Shown here: positions 33,768 through 43,872 of the stretch, piece after piece | Layout of the letters: every line of letters begins with the position of its first letter | Position numbering within the stretch: the stretch's first letter is position 1 | The notes under the pieces: generated by a model | Databases searched by the model: none | What the model saw: only the letters and a program-made list of their open reading frames with translations | What the model was told of the DNA's origin: nothing | Translations under genes and position numbers: made by a program | NCBI RefSeq assembly: GCF_024834055.1 | Contig: NZ_JANUXZ010000002.1 | Coordinates: 1 to 64,000, forward strand | DNA length: 64,000 nt | Direction of reading: 5' to 3' | DNA from: Corynebacterium sp. ES2730-CONJ | GTDB lineage: Bacteria; Actinomycetota; Actinomycetes; Mycobacteriales; Mycobacteriaceae

Positions 33768-36743
33768 CTAGTTGTTCAGGGCTTGGTAGGCAGCTACAGC
33801 CTGATCTAACTGATCAAGAGCCCGTCCGTATTCTTCGAAGGACCCGTCACGAGCCGCCTCGAGTCGGCTCAGAGCCTCGTTGATCGCTGTGATTGCTTCC
33901 GAAGCATTAACAGCTCCTGGTACTGGCTTTTCAGCCACCCCTTCACCGCTAGTATCTTCACCGTCACCCTCGACGGGTGTCTCCGTTATGGGTGCCTTAC
34001 CCGTCGGCGTCTTGAGAGTTTTTGCTTGGTCGATATCTTGAGCCTCACGTGGGTTGATTCCAACCTGTGCGAGTGCCTCAGAGACTGTCGGGGCATAACC
34101 TACCTGGCCGTTATAACTGACGAGTACGCGCAACAACTTGGGGAAGGCGGAGTCTTCTTGCCCCTTGCGCTGAGCGTAGATGGGCTCTACGTATAGGATC
34201 TCGCTACCACCCACGGGCAAAGTGAGAAGATTTCCATTTTTAAGCTCGGTAGTAGCCTTCCACAACGACTGGTCACGAGCCACCTGGTCAGAGGACATCA
34301 GAACGTCTTGGGCCTGCTGGGGCCCGAGTGTCTGAGTATTGGTAGGCAATACGCGGACGGTGATCTTGCCGTAATTCTCAGGATCCGAGCTCGCCGCCAT
34401 ATGGGCAGCAAGGTATTGGCGATTCAGACCACGGAATGGGGTGATCAACTGGAAGGAGGGTTCACCGGTCTCAGCGTCGGCAGCTACCACGTAGAACGGG
34501 GGCTGAGCCTTGCCGTCAATACCTGAGGATGGGTCAGAGGGAACGGACCAGAAGCGGTCATTGGTAAAGAATTCGCGGGCCTCATTGACATGGTAGCGGG
34601 CAAGGATGGAGCGCTGAATCTTGAACATATCCTGCGGATAGCGGATATGACTCATGAGTTCATCAGAGATCTCTTCCTTTGGCTTTACGGTGCCAGGGAA
34701 TACTCCTTCCCAGGCTTTTAGAACAGGGTCGTTCTTATCAAATTCGTACAGCTCAACTGAGCCATCATAGGCGTCGACGACTGCCTTCACGGAGTTACGG
34801 ATATAACCGAGCTCATCATTGACAATCGCGCGGTTGTCCGCTCCCACTCCGGCGGTGGTATCTTGCGTGGTCAGCGACATGCTTACGCGCTGCGCATAAG
34901 GAAGCGAGCGCAGAGTTGTATAGCCGTCAACAATCCACTTGATGCGACCGTCGATAACCGCCGGGTAGGTGGTGGAATCGGTGCTCATCCACGGCGCTAC
35001 CTTGTGTACGCGCTGGCGCGGATCTCGATCGAATAGAATCTTGGAATTCTCATTGACGCGTTCAGACAACAGGATATTGATTTCCCCGTACCGCGCTGCA
35101 AATACACCTCGGTTGAAGTAATTACCAATGCCTACTCCACCCTTGCCCTGATAGGTATAAGTGGAGTTGTCCGTATCGTATTCCACAGCCGTATCCGAAT
35201 TTGATCCAACCACCGCGTAATCAGCCCCATCGACCGCTGATGCAATTAGTGGGCCGTAGTAGATTCGGGGTTCATCGACCACGATGCCAAGTTTTTTGGC
35301 ATCCTCGTCTGTTGTCTGGAGATCCGAGACGGTATAAACGGGATACCCACCACGAGTTGATCCCACGTCGCGGGCGACCTCATCGACCTTATTTGCGCGC
35401 GCGGCCACGAAACCATTGCCGTGGGTATATACAGTGTGTCGGTTGATCCAGTTTCGCTGGTTTTCGCGCAGCGAGTTGGGATCGATCTCGCGGGCAGCTA
35501 CCACGAAGTCACGTAACTCACCATCGATGACATAGCGGTCCATCGCCAGTGACTCAGGGAATCCGTAGAAGTTTTTGAGCTGCTTATTTTGCGTGAATGT
35601 TGGAGAGAGGATTTCTGGATCCAGCAAACGAATATTGGACACCGTCGCTGAGTCGGACGCGACTACTTCTTCACTGGCGCGTTCTGCGCCCCAATCGAGC
35701 TTATAGTCCACTTGTTCATCGGTGAGCCCGTAGGCGTAGCGGGTGGCCTCAATATTGCGACCAATATATTCTGATTCTTTTTCAGCGCGGTTTGGGGTCA
35801 CCGAGAACTTTTCTAACATCAGTGGCCAGGCGCTGCCGATAACAAGGGCGGACAGCAGCATGAGGACTGTCGAGACCGCTGGAATACGCAAATCCTTGAG
35901 GAAAATAACGGAGAAGAATGAGGCAGCTACCAGCACTGCTATGACCATTAAGATGATCTTGGCGGGAAGTACCGCATGAACATCGGTATATGACGCGCCC
36001 GTGAAGGTTTCATTGGAATTATTCAACAGATCAAATCGATCCAGATAATAGCCCAGTGCGCGCAGGATCATATACAGACCAGCTGTAATCCCCAGCTGGA
36101 TGCGAGCCCCCATGGTGACGACTCCCGGGGCTCCTGTTTGGGAGTTAGCCAGACGGATTCCCCCGAAGAGGTAGTGCCCGATCAAGGCGAGGAAGAACGA
36201 GACAACGAGCAGAATTGACACAGTTCCTAGCATGAGCCGCAGCATGGGGAGGGTAAATGCGTAGAAGCCAAAGTCCATGCCGAATTGCGGATCGGTAACT
36301 CCAAAGCTTTGGCGGTTAAGGAAAAGTTGCACAACTCGCCACTGCTGCTGACCGATAAAACCAGCAAAAACTCCGAATGCCAGGGGGAGCACAAATCCGC
36401 GCTTAGCAACGAACTGTTCAAGTTGCCGTCGCGCCTCCGCAACAGCATCGTCGACGAAAAGTAAATTCTCGTGGGCTCGGGATTTGTAAGTAATTAATAA
36501 GGTAGCTCCTACGAATAAAGCTGCTAGGAGACCGAAGGCAAAAAATAAAGCGATTCTCGTCAGGACAACTTTATTGAACACACTGCGGAAGTCGATAGCC
36601 CCGAACCACAGCCAGTCGGCATAGAAGGTGACCGTAATAGGGATCAAAATGCTCAACAATGTACCAATGATGAGCAAGGTCGTCAGGATTTTTGGTGGGC
36701 GCCCCGAACGTGGGGTGGACAGTAGGCGATTGGCCAACGCCAT
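33768..36743 (-). CDS. UPF0182 family membrane protein
   Basis: A protein of about 991 residues with around seven N-terminal transmembrane helices (to about residue 330), a large extracytoplasmic domain and an acidic Pro/Glu-rich tail ending in a helix. The family is typical of Mycobacteriales (Rv3193c type); function unknown. The start is uncertain: the ATG at 36743 directly abuts GAGGAG, whereas a TTG two codons later (36737) has ideal spacing. The frame is open to 36875 but without support. The divergent PPA1309 gene and nearby protease are conserved neighbours. Confidence 0.88.
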   Translation of the reverse strand: MALANRLLSTPRSGRPPKILTTLLIIGTLLSILIPITVTFYADWLWFGAIDFRSVFNKVVLTRIALFFAFGLLAALFVGATLLITYKSRAHENLLFVDDAVAEARRQLEQFVAKRGFVLPLAFGVFAGFIGQQQWRVVQLFLNRQSFGVTDPQFGMDFGFYAFTLPMLRLMLGTVSILLVVSFFLALIGHYLFGGIRLANSQTGAPGVVTMGARIQLGITAGLYMILRALGYYLDRFDLLNNSNETFTGASYTDVHAVLPAKIILMVIAVLVAASFFSVIFLKDLRIPAVSTVLMLLSALVIGSAWPLMLEKFSVTPNRAEKESEYIGRNIEATRYAYGLTDEQVDYKLDWGAERASEEVVASDSATVSNIRLLDPEILSPTFTQNKQLKNFYGFPESLAMDRYVIDGELRDFVVAAREIDPNSLRENQRNWINRHTVYTHGNGFVAARANKVDEVARDVGSTRGGYPVYTVSDLQTTDEDAKKLGIVVDEPRIYYGPLIASAVDGADYAVVGSNSDTAVEYDTDNSTYTYQGKGGVGIGNYFNRGVFAARYGEINILLSERVNENSKILFDRDPRQRVHKVAPWMSTDSTTYPAVIDGRIKWIVDGYTTLRSLPYAQRVSMSLTTQDTTAGVGADNRAIVNDELGYIRNSVKAVVDAYDGSVELYEFDKNDPVLKAWEGVFPGTVKPKEEISDELMSHIRYPQDMFKIQRSILARYHVNEAREFFTNDRFWSVPSDPSSGIDGKAQPPFYVVAADAETGEPSFQLITPFRGLNRQYLAAHMAASSDPENYGKITVRVLPTNTQTLGPQQAQDVLMSSDQVARDQSLWKATTELKNGNLLTLPVGGSEILYVEPIYAQRKGQEDSAFPKLLRVLVSYNGQVGYAPTVSEALAQVGINPREAQDIDQAKTLKTPTGKAPITETPVEGDGEDTSGEGVAEKPVPGAVNASEAITAINEALSRLEAARDGSFEEYGRALDQLDQAVAAYQALNN

Positions 36744-36992
36744 CTCCTCAATTCTGTAGAAACTTTGATGATAAGGGAAGTGCTTTCCCACTTTAGTGGA
36801 GATCGAGGAGAAACGGCAGATGAGGTAAAGCAGATCTCCCTTCCACCTGTAGGTCCCTGCGCCACCACAGACCACGGATCTACTCCCCCAGGAGCACGAT
36901 AGAGTGCGCAGCGGATAAGATGAAGAAAGGCGCCTAGGCCGTCCCCGAACTGAATATATACATTTATAACGTGTGAGTTAAGGATTAAGGGT

Positions 36993-37517
36993 ATGAGTGA
37001 TCAGCACCGAGTAGAATTATCGCAACAAGCTTTAAATAAGGCGATGCTCGAAGCGGTGGATTTTGTCCATGCTGAAGGGTGGGACGCTTCCCCAACCCTC
37101 TTTGCTCTTGTGCCTACCAGATTAATCGCCCAATCTGTCGACACTTTCGAGCAGGACGACTCTCCCTTGACTCTCGTGGTCCAAGAAGAGCTTCCCACAC
37201 ATATTCTTCCTGGCTCGATGGAGCTAGGAGATTATCTGTCCAGAATCACCTGGCCAGAGGAAGTTTTAGGGGCCGTTTTAGCCCAGGAAATTAAGTTCCG
37301 CGACTCCTCCGATGAAGAGTCCGATGCGCCCCGCCCGGCGCGCCTATTATCGGGTGTCTTAAGAAATGGGGCGCACCAAACCTTACTCCAGATGCGTCCC
37401 TCGGCAGAAGAATTAGCCACGAAGGGCCCCTTTGCCGAAGATGACATCGAGTTGCGCGGGGGCGGTTCTATTGCCCCTGGAGTTATCGCTACTCTTTTGG
37501 CTGGCTTCGACGATTAA
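36993..37517 (+). CDS. PPA1309 family protein
   Basis: A 174-residue cytoplasmic protein, acidic, with the family's start (QQALNKAMLEAVDFVHAEGWDASPTLFALVPT) and end (LRGGGSIAPGVIATLLAGF). Function is unknown; it is found next to UPF0182 and PDZ-Lon genes throughout actinobacteria. AAGGAT lies 9 nt upstream. Confidence 0.85.
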   Translation: MSDQHRVELSQQALNKAMLEAVDFVHAEGWDASPTLFALVPTRLIAQSVDTFEQDDSPLTLVVQEELPTHILPGSMELGDYLSRITWPEEVLGAVLAQEIKFRDSSDEESDAPRPARLLSGVLRNGAHQTLLQMRPSAEELATKGPFAEDDIELRGGGSIAPGVIATLLAGFDD

Positions 37518-37574
37518 CTGTCCTTCTCCTGCGATTGGATCACTATGGTTATTCACACAGCTCCCCTCCCCTTT

Positions 37575-38315
37575 ATGTATAAAAGGTTGCTCGTCGCCAC
37601 CTGTGGCGCTCTCATGCTCATCTCTGGTTGCAGTGAGTCGTTACCTCACGAGTCCACTGACTCCACTGACCAACCAACATTGCAACCAATACGCACTGCA
37701 GTAAAACCAGTTGGGGTTCCCTCTCTCGGGCCGCATACCCAGGGCTCGCAGCATCCCACAACGCATCCCACAACAAAGGCTCAAGCGCCCACCTCACGGG
37801 TAGACACCCCGAGTACGCGCACACAGCAACGGGCGCTAAACGGCCCAGTTGAGCGCACTCGCGATGCTTTTTCTACGCTGGCGCCTGACTCTCTTTTCGC
37901 CCAATTTGATAGTTGCCAACCCAATGGAGTGAGTGATTCCATGGCCTGCACCGGGCCGGAGGTTGGGCAATTTCAGTTTTTCTCCTCCGACGCCAAGGCT
38001 GCCTCAACCACCCAGATCCTGACTGAACTGCGTTCTTCACGCGTGATGTACGATTCCGGCCGCTTTGTGGTGGGCTGGTCCACGGTGGGCAATACCGCGA
38101 TTATTACGGCAATTGATAATGGTCTCGGCCTTGTTATGCAGCAGATGGTTTCTACTTATGACGTCGATCCTAAGGAAAGAATTTCCACTCTAGGGCTTAT
38201 TGCCGCGGTAGAATCCCCGCGAAGTCATTCCGTGAAGTCCATCTCTGAGCCCACACCGGAGGCCACCTCCGCGACTTCTAAGTCAATCGCATCTCGGGTG
38301 GACCCAGGTAGCTAA
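37575..38315 (+). CDS. small lipoprotein of unknown function
   Basis: A 246-residue protein with a lipoprotein signal, MYKRLLVATCGALMLISGC (C19). A Thr/Pro/Gln-rich low-complexity linker (about 20-90) precedes a small globular domain. I chose the ATG at 37575 for the signal peptide; another in-frame ATG lies at 37545. It is plus-strand, 57 bp after the PPA1309 gene, probably co-transcribed, and convergent with the PDZ-Lon gene. Confidence 0.65.
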   Translation: MYKRLLVATCGALMLISGCSESLPHESTDSTDQPTLQPIRTAVKPVGVPSLGPHTQGSQHPTTHPTTKAQAPTSRVDTPSTRTQQRALNGPVERTRDAFSTLAPDSLFAQFDSCQPNGVSDSMACTGPEVGQFQFFSSDAKAASTTQILTELRSSRVMYDSGRFVVGWSTVGNTAIITAIDNGLGLVMQQMVSTYDVDPKERISTLGLIAAVESPRSHSVKSISEPTPEATSATSKSIASRVDPGS

Positions 38316-38331
38316 GAGGAAATTTTAACCA

Positions 38332-39399
38332 TTATGGACGGTCGGTGCAGCTTATCAGCTCTTTACCGGCGGCAAAGTCATCCATGCGTGCTACGGCATC
38401 GGAAAGCGTTGATACTCCCACTACTGTCATGGAGGAATAATTCTCGCCGGTGAGCTCTTCGCAATTGCGCGCCGGGGCTAAGAAGAGTTCAGCTCCCGCA
38501 GCAGCGGCGGCTCGGGCTTTGTGCTTGATGCCCCCAATAGGGCCCACCTCGCCCGTATCAGTAATAGTGCCGGTACCGGCCACGTATTTCCCGTGATTGA
38601 GTTCACCGGGCGAAAGCTTGTCAATGACAGCGAGGGCGAAAACCATCCCAGCAGATGGTCCTCCAACATCCTCGAGGTTATAGCGCACAGAGATTCCCTC
38701 TGCTGACGACGTCACCATATTGACTCCTAAAAAGGGCACGGTCTCGTCGTAGGGATGCGCCCGCAAAGTCAAAGTTTTTGTCAATCTGCGATCCCCGCGC
38801 TTGATACTCAGCTCAATGCTATCGCCAGGTTTTTTCGCTCGGACCAGCTGTTGCGCTCCACCTCCAGTGCGTACAGGGACGGAATCGATAGCTAGAATTA
38901 CGTCATTATCGCGCAGCGTTTCAGCAGCGGCGGAATCAGCAACAATACGCGCGATCTTTACGTCCATAGGGCGCTTGAGATAACGCAGAGCGGCGGTGGT
39001 AGCCGCAGATTCAGATGCACTAAAGGCAGCCTCATTGAGCTGTTTTATCTCGTCTTCGGTTTTTCCTTGGGGAAAGATCTGTTCAATGGGGATGAGCGTA
39101 TCCCCGTGCACGATAAGTCGATTGAGTCCCTGGATGAGCGTCATATTGCTACGTACACTTACTGTGGTCATATCGAGGTGACCCTGAGTTGAGTCCACCT
39201 CGGCGCCGTCGATATTGATCACCTCGACCCCGTTGACTTCATCGAGCGTATTAAACGTCGGCCCCTGCCCCTCTGCCGCATAGGGAATAGTCAGGGAATA
39301 ATTGGTGCCAGGTATATGGTCTAATTGGGCAAGCGTCATGAGAATAACAACCGGGATGGCTCCAAAAGCTAGGGTTCGCGTTCGTCTGCTCACGGTCAC
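38332..39399 (-). CDS. membrane-anchored PDZ-Lon (S16) protease
   Basis: A 355-residue protein with one N-terminal helix (9-25), a PDZ domain (about 135-215) and a Lon-type S16 proteolytic domain. The catalytic dyad is S249 (GGPSAGM) and K292 (GGIKHKA), spaced as in Lon. The family (Rv3194c type, also called YlbL) faces the outside and has no ATPase. Its role is not established; it may act in envelope protein quality control. Confidence 0.9.
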   Translation of the reverse strand: MTVSRRTRTLAFGAIPVVILMTLAQLDHIPGTNYSLTIPYAAEGQGPTFNTLDEVNGVEVINIDGAEVDSTQGHLDMTTVSVRSNMTLIQGLNRLIVHGDTLIPIEQIFPQGKTEDEIKQLNEAAFSASESAATTAALRYLKRPMDVKIARIVADSAAAETLRDNDVILAIDSVPVRTGGGAQQLVRAKKPGDSIELSIKRGDRRLTKTLTLRAHPYDETVPFLGVNMVTSSAEGISVRYNLEDVGGPSAGMVFALAVIDKLSPGELNHGKYVAGTGTITDTGEVGPIGGIKHKARAAAAAGAELFLAPARNCEELTGENYSSMTVVGVSTLSDAVARMDDFAAGKELISCTDRP

Positions 39400-39485
39400 T
39401 CAGCTTACGTGTAGAAGGTCACTGTTCGCTAACAGCATGTATATAGCGCTAGCGCTTATTGCTTAGATTTCGGTAGGTTAGGGAC

Positions 39486-40853
39486 ATGAATAACAGCGGT
39501 TTCGGTTTCTCCTTCAACTTCGGCTCCGACGATGATGACAATAATGACCGCCGAGAGAATTCTGGCAATTTCTCTGGCGGCTTAGGCGATATGTTCAATC
39601 AGCTCGGCGCTATGCTGTCAGGTTTGGGTAACTCCATGAATACCCCCGACGCGCAGAAAGAGGCCGTGAATTATGAAATGGCCAAGCGCATAGGGATACA
39701 ACATCTATCTAGCCTTAAGCGCACCGAAAAAGTCAGCAGCGCCCACATCAAAGCGAGCGAAGAATCAGTGCGCCTTGCCGAATTATGGCTGGACGACGCT
39801 ACCATCCTGCCGTCGGCTTCGGCCCGGGTGGAGGCGTGGTCTGCTGCGGATTGGCTGGAGAAGACGCTCCCGCAGTGGAAGCGTCTCGTCTCCCCCGTTG
39901 CCGCCCACAAAAATGAGGCGCGACTAGATACCCTGCCGAGCGAAGCCAAGGATGCCATCGGCCCCATGCTCGCAATGATGAACCAGATGTCAGGCGTTAA
40001 CTACGGAATGCACTTGGGGCAATCTTTAGGCGATCTCGCTACCCAAGCGCTTTCTGGCTCCGACTTTGGCATACCAGTGGCGGCACCTGGGATCTTGGCG
40101 CTTAACCCCTTGGCCATTGAGGAAAGTGCCGCGAACTCAGGGATCCCCGCTCAGGAAGTTCTGGTCTATGTGGCAGCCCGCGAGGCTGCGCGCCAACGAC
40201 TTTTCCACTCCGTGCCGTGGCTTGTTGAACGCCTAGTATCCTCTGTGGAGGAATATGCTGCTGGACTTGAGATAGATACCTCGCATATTGAGGAGGCCAT
40301 GCGCGAGATTAATATCGAATCTCAGGATCCGCAGGCAATCCAGGAGGCTATGGCTCGGTTGCAGGATATGGATTTGGAACCGCGTATTTCCTCTCGAAAT
40401 ATCACCGCCACCTCTCGCCTGGAGAGCCTTCTTGCCCTTGTCGAAGGTTGGGTCGATGTGGTTGTACAAGAGGGGCTATCGGATCGGATACCGCAAGCTG
40501 CACAGCTCCACAAGCAGTGGATTAACCGCCGACTGACCGGGGGCTCTGCCGAAAATGTCTTCTTTGAGGTCGTCGGTTTTGAGATCGCTCAGCCTCCCAC
40601 GGATGAGGCCGGTGAACTGTGGCGCAGAGTGACCGTAGCTGTCGGTACCCAGCGCCGCGACGGAGTATGGAAGCACCCCGATTTCCTTCCAACCGCGGAT
40701 GATATTACGAATCCTGCAGAATTTATAGATTCTCTCCTCGACGATTCTGATTTTAAAGATTTTGATCCTATTGCTGAGATAACGGCACTAGAGAAAGAAC
40801 GCGAAGAACAATCCTCTCACGAGGATGATCCGGAGAATCCCTCCAATCAATAA
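39486..40853 (+). CDS. zincin-like metallopeptidase family (DUF2342, Rv3195 type)
   Basis: A 455-residue cytoplasmic protein. The N-terminus is Gly/Asn/Asp-rich (about 1-45). A helical core follows with GVNYGMHLGQSLG and REAARQRLFHSVPWLVERL, the conserved region of this family. Family members are annotated as zinc-dependent metalloproteases or F420-associated proteins, but in this copy the HExxH-like position reads EAARQR, so activity is doubtful. The tail is acidic and disordered. Confidence 0.85.
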   Translation: MNNSGFGFSFNFGSDDDDNNDRRENSGNFSGGLGDMFNQLGAMLSGLGNSMNTPDAQKEAVNYEMAKRIGIQHLSSLKRTEKVSSAHIKASEESVRLAELWLDDATILPSASARVEAWSAADWLEKTLPQWKRLVSPVAAHKNEARLDTLPSEAKDAIGPMLAMMNQMSGVNYGMHLGQSLGDLATQALSGSDFGIPVAAPGILALNPLAIEESAANSGIPAQEVLVYVAAREAARQRLFHSVPWLVERLVSSVEEYAAGLEIDTSHIEEAMREINIESQDPQAIQEAMARLQDMDLEPRISSRNITATSRLESLLALVEGWVDVVVQEGLSDRIPQAAQLHKQWINRRLTGGSAENVFFEVVGFEIAQPPTDEAGELWRRVTVAVGTQRRDGVWKHPDFLPTADDITNPAEFIDSLLDDSDFKDFDPIAEITALEKEREEQSSHEDDPENPSNQ

Positions 40854-40859
40854 CCTCCT

Positions 40860-41050
40860 CTGATAGACCTGTAGTAATAACAGATCTCCTTTGTGCCTAC
40901 TCGTGTGGGGTAACGGGTGGGCACATATCACTCAATTGCCCTAACATATTAACCAGCACCAAGTAACAGTGCTGTGGCAGCCTGTCTCCTTCCCACCTCA
41001 TCGTGGGAAGGCGTGGGAAGCTGTCACCCCCTTCCCCTTGTGAGGACACC
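40860..41050 (+). promoter_or_regulatory. leader of the osmoprotectant transporter with competing hairpins
   Basis: CCTTCCCAC (40988-40996) pairs perfectly with GTGGGAAGG (41003-41011). A second copy, GTGGGAAG, follows at 41013-41020 and can pair with the same arm. This gives two mutually exclusive hairpins 40-60 nt before the start codon. It may be a switch or a regulator-binding site. I could not match it to a known riboswitch. Confidence 0.4.
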
Positions 41051-41057
41051 GACTGCT

Positions 41058-42560
41058 ATGCGCTTTTACGGCGATCTGATTATCGACCACCTCATGATCT
41101 CTCTGGGCGCCGCGATTGTTGCGGCTCTGATCGGAGTGGCAACTGGAGTTTGGCTCTCTACACGGCCCAAGATTGCCACTCCCGCTATTGCGGTGGTCAA
41201 TATTGCGTATACCATCCCATCGATCGCGCTGCTTGGCGTGCTCATCACTGTGACGGGCATTGGCAATACGACGGCGGTTATTGCGCTCGTCGTCTATGGC
41301 TTGCTCCCGGTGGTGCGATCAACCTTTGTGAGCATGCGCGCCGTTGATCCAGCTTTAATCGAGGCTGCCAGGGGAATGGGCGCTACGAAGCGGCAGGTTT
41401 TTCGCACAGTCACCTTCCCCTTAGCACTGCCGCAGATCCTTGCCTCGATACGCACAATGGTGACCATGACTATCGCGCTGGCTGGTATTGCTTCTTTTGT
41501 GGGCGCAGGCGGCTTGGGTGTGGCAATTTATCGGGGTATCACAACCGGTAACCAACAGATGATTGTTATCGGTAGTGCCCTCGTTGCGGCCCTCGCCCTA
41601 ATATCTGATGCTCTCCTGGCCGCTATACAAAAGGGCCTGACGGGTTCGACTAAAACACGGCGCACCACCACTAAGGGGCTCGTGGCCACTGGGGCTGTAC
41701 TCATGGTGCTCGTGGCATTCTTTGCAGTCAATCTTGGAGGTGCCCAAACGGTGCGTATTGCTACTAAACCAAATACCGAGAATCTTATTCTGGGTAAAAT
41801 AATGCAGCGCATGATCGAGGAGAATTCCGATTACTTGGTGTCCATGACCGACGGAGTTGGCGGTGGCACCAGCAATATCCAAAGCGGCATGAAGGCCGGG
41901 GACTTCGATATGTACCCCGAATACACAGGAACTGCTTGGCAGGTGATCCTAAAAAATTCGCGCGCTTATGATGAATCTCAGTTCGCCGAACTCAATGATG
42001 GGTTGCGCGCCCAGGTCGGCCAAGAGTTCAACCCCATGTTCGGCTTCAATAACACATATTCAATTGCGGTCAATGCTGAACTAGCCAAAAAATACTCCAT
42101 TAAGACCTTCTCAGATCTCACCCGGGTAGCTCCGTCGATGAGCTTTGGTGCGGAATACGATTTCTATGAGCGTGAGGATGGTTATGACGCTCTCGCGGAA
42201 TTCTACGGTCTAAGTTTCAAAAACACCGTGGATATGGATAACGGTTTGAAATACCAGGCTATTTTGGATGGCAAGATTGATGCCATCACCGTTTTCACCA
42301 CTGATGGCCAGCTAACGGATCCGCGCATTGTGGTCCTTGAGGACGATAAAAACTTCTACCCCTCCTATGAGGCGGGAGTTCTTAGCCGTATAGATTTTGT
42401 GAGAGAAAATCCCGAGATCGCTCAGATCCTCAGCCCACTGCAGGAACTGATCGATGAAGCGACGATGGCCAACTTAAACAACCAAGTTGAAGTTGAGGGA
42501 AAGACTGTGGCTGAAGTTGCCGAAGAATTCGCGGTGAACAACAAATTGATTGGAGCCTAG
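41058..42560 (+). CDS. osmoprotectant ABC transporter, fused permease and binding protein
   Basis: A 500-residue fusion. Residues 1-220 are an OpuBB/ProW-type permease with about six helices and the EAA loop (EAARGMGATKRQVFRTVTFP). After a membrane helix (about 215-235) comes an OpuAC/ProX-type binding domain on the outside (starting VRIATKPNTENLILG). Substrates are betaine-like compounds or choline. The ATG at 41058 begins the permease; open frame extends to 40974, but that part would overlap the hairpin leader. The ATPase gene follows 5 bp later. Confidence 0.9.
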   Translation: MRFYGDLIIDHLMISLGAAIVAALIGVATGVWLSTRPKIATPAIAVVNIAYTIPSIALLGVLITVTGIGNTTAVIALVVYGLLPVVRSTFVSMRAVDPALIEAARGMGATKRQVFRTVTFPLALPQILASIRTMVTMTIALAGIASFVGAGGLGVAIYRGITTGNQQMIVIGSALVAALALISDALLAAIQKGLTGSTKTRRTTTKGLVATGAVLMVLVAFFAVNLGGAQTVRIATKPNTENLILGKIMQRMIEENSDYLVSMTDGVGGGTSNIQSGMKAGDFDMYPEYTGTAWQVILKNSRAYDESQFAELNDGLRAQVGQEFNPMFGFNNTYSIAVNAELAKKYSIKTFSDLTRVAPSMSFGAEYDFYEREDGYDALAEFYGLSFKNTVDMDNGLKYQAILDGKIDAITVFTTDGQLTDPRIVVLEDDKNFYPSYEAGVLSRIDFVRENPEIAQILSPLQELIDEATMANLNNQVEVEGKTVAEVAEEFAVNNKLIGA

Positions 42561-42565
42561 AAGAC

Positions 42566-43291
42566 ATGTCTACCATCCGCTATGAAGATGTCAGCCTTTC
42601 ATTCGGCGATAATCATTTGCTCACAGACCTCAATCTGGAAATAGCCGACGGCGATTTTGTCAGCATTGTTGGTTCCTCAGGGTCCGGCAAAACCACAATC
42701 ATGAAAATGATCAACGGTTTAATCCTGCCCGATTCCGGGCGCGTGCTTATCGATGGCGAAAATGTTGCCGACCTCGATTTGGTCGATTTGCGCCGCCACG
42801 TCGGCTACAGCATTCAGGGCAATGTGCTCTTCCCCCATCTGACGGTTGAAGAAAATATTGGGTATGTGCTCTCCCTTATGGAGCAAGACCCCGAGGAGAT
42901 TTCGCAGCGCGTTGGAGATTTGCTGGATACTTTCCAGTTACCCGACGATATACGTGACCGGATGCCTAATGAGATTTCGGGGGGCCAGGCACAGCGGGTG
43001 GGAATCGCACGGGCTTATGCCTCGTCACCGAAGGTATTACTCATGGACGAACCCTTTGGAGCAGTAGACGCAATTACCCGCTATCAGCTCCAAAAAGATC
43101 TCAAACACTGGCACGAAAAGCTAGGGCTGACCATCGTTTTTATCACTCACGATATCCGCGAGGCTCTCAGTATGAGCACCAAGGTGCTCGTGCTTCACGA
43201 TGGTGTGATTCAGCAATTCGCTACACCCGCTGAGATTAAGGACCATCCTGCCGAGGGATTTGTCTCCGACCTTATGGATATGAGCGACTGA
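42566..43291 (+). CDS. osmoprotectant ABC transporter ATP-binding protein
   Basis: A 241-residue ABC ATPase (OpuA/ProV class). Walker A GSSGSGKTT (36-44), signature SGGQAQRV, Walker B LLMDEPFGA and switch His in FITHD are present. No C-terminal CBS domains follow, unlike ProV. It is coupled to the fused permease-binding protein. It ends convergently over the M48-type gene by 20 bp. Confidence 0.92.
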   Translation: MSTIRYEDVSLSFGDNHLLTDLNLEIADGDFVSIVGSSGSGKTTIMKMINGLILPDSGRVLIDGENVADLDLVDLRRHVGYSIQGNVLFPHLTVEENIGYVLSLMEQDPEEISQRVGDLLDTFQLPDDIRDRMPNEISGGQAQRVGIARAYASSPKVLLMDEPFGAVDAITRYQLQKDLKHWHEKLGLTIVFITHDIREALSMSTKVLVLHDGVIQQFATPAEIKDHPAEGFVSDLMDMSD

Positions 43292-43790
43292 CCGGCTGAC
43301 GTGCCCACGCTTCTAAGAATCCCTTAGCGCGCTCGGCATAGGGAATCCGATCCGCCCAATGCCAAAACTCGGCTGAATGACCGGAGTGGATAAAAGTATG
43401 AGTTAGTTCGTGGGCAATGACAGCATCAAGAACATAATCTGGGACCCCACGGAGACGATCAGAAATGCGAATTTCGCCTGTCAAGCTGGAATATGACCCC
43501 CACCTTTTGCGCTGATTTTTTACCCACCTGATCGAAGTCATGTGTGCTCGCGAGTCGAGGTAGCGCCTATTGATCTCGTCAGCTCGCTGTTCTAGATCTG
43601 CATCGCTATATCTAGTTTGCTGCTTCGACCGAGTGAGTTTTTCGGTAATTTCTGAGACTATTTTTGCCTCTGCCTGTTCCGATAGGTGGGCTGGGACCCG
43701 GACTTCAATGACGCCATCGACCCAGCTTGCACTCACCGTTTTCTTTCGCCGCGCAGATCTGATGACGGTGATATCGGGATTGTCATCCAT
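43272..43790 (-). CDS. YgjP-like (M48 / DUF45) metallopeptidase
   Basis: A 172-residue zinc peptidase-like protein with H127-E-x-x-H131 (AHELTHTF) and the third ligand H138 in HSGHSAEFW. It has the family's KRWGS segment near residue 95-99. No signal peptide. It resembles the YgjP metal-hydrolase family; substrate unknown. Confidence 0.85.
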   Translation of the reverse strand: MDDNPDITVIRSARRKKTVSASWVDGVIEVRVPAHLSEQAEAKIVSEITEKLTRSKQQTRYSDADLEQRADEINRRYLDSRAHMTSIRWVKNQRKRWGSYSSLTGEIRISDRLRGVPDYVLDAVIAHELTHTFIHSGHSAEFWHWADRIPYAERAKGFLEAWARQPVSRSYP

Positions 43791-43872
43791 GACCCAATCT
43801 TTCTCTATCGCTTGCTACCCTCTTCTGCCCATTCGAGATGCGCACTGATGAAAGCCGTGATCCAATGGCCAT

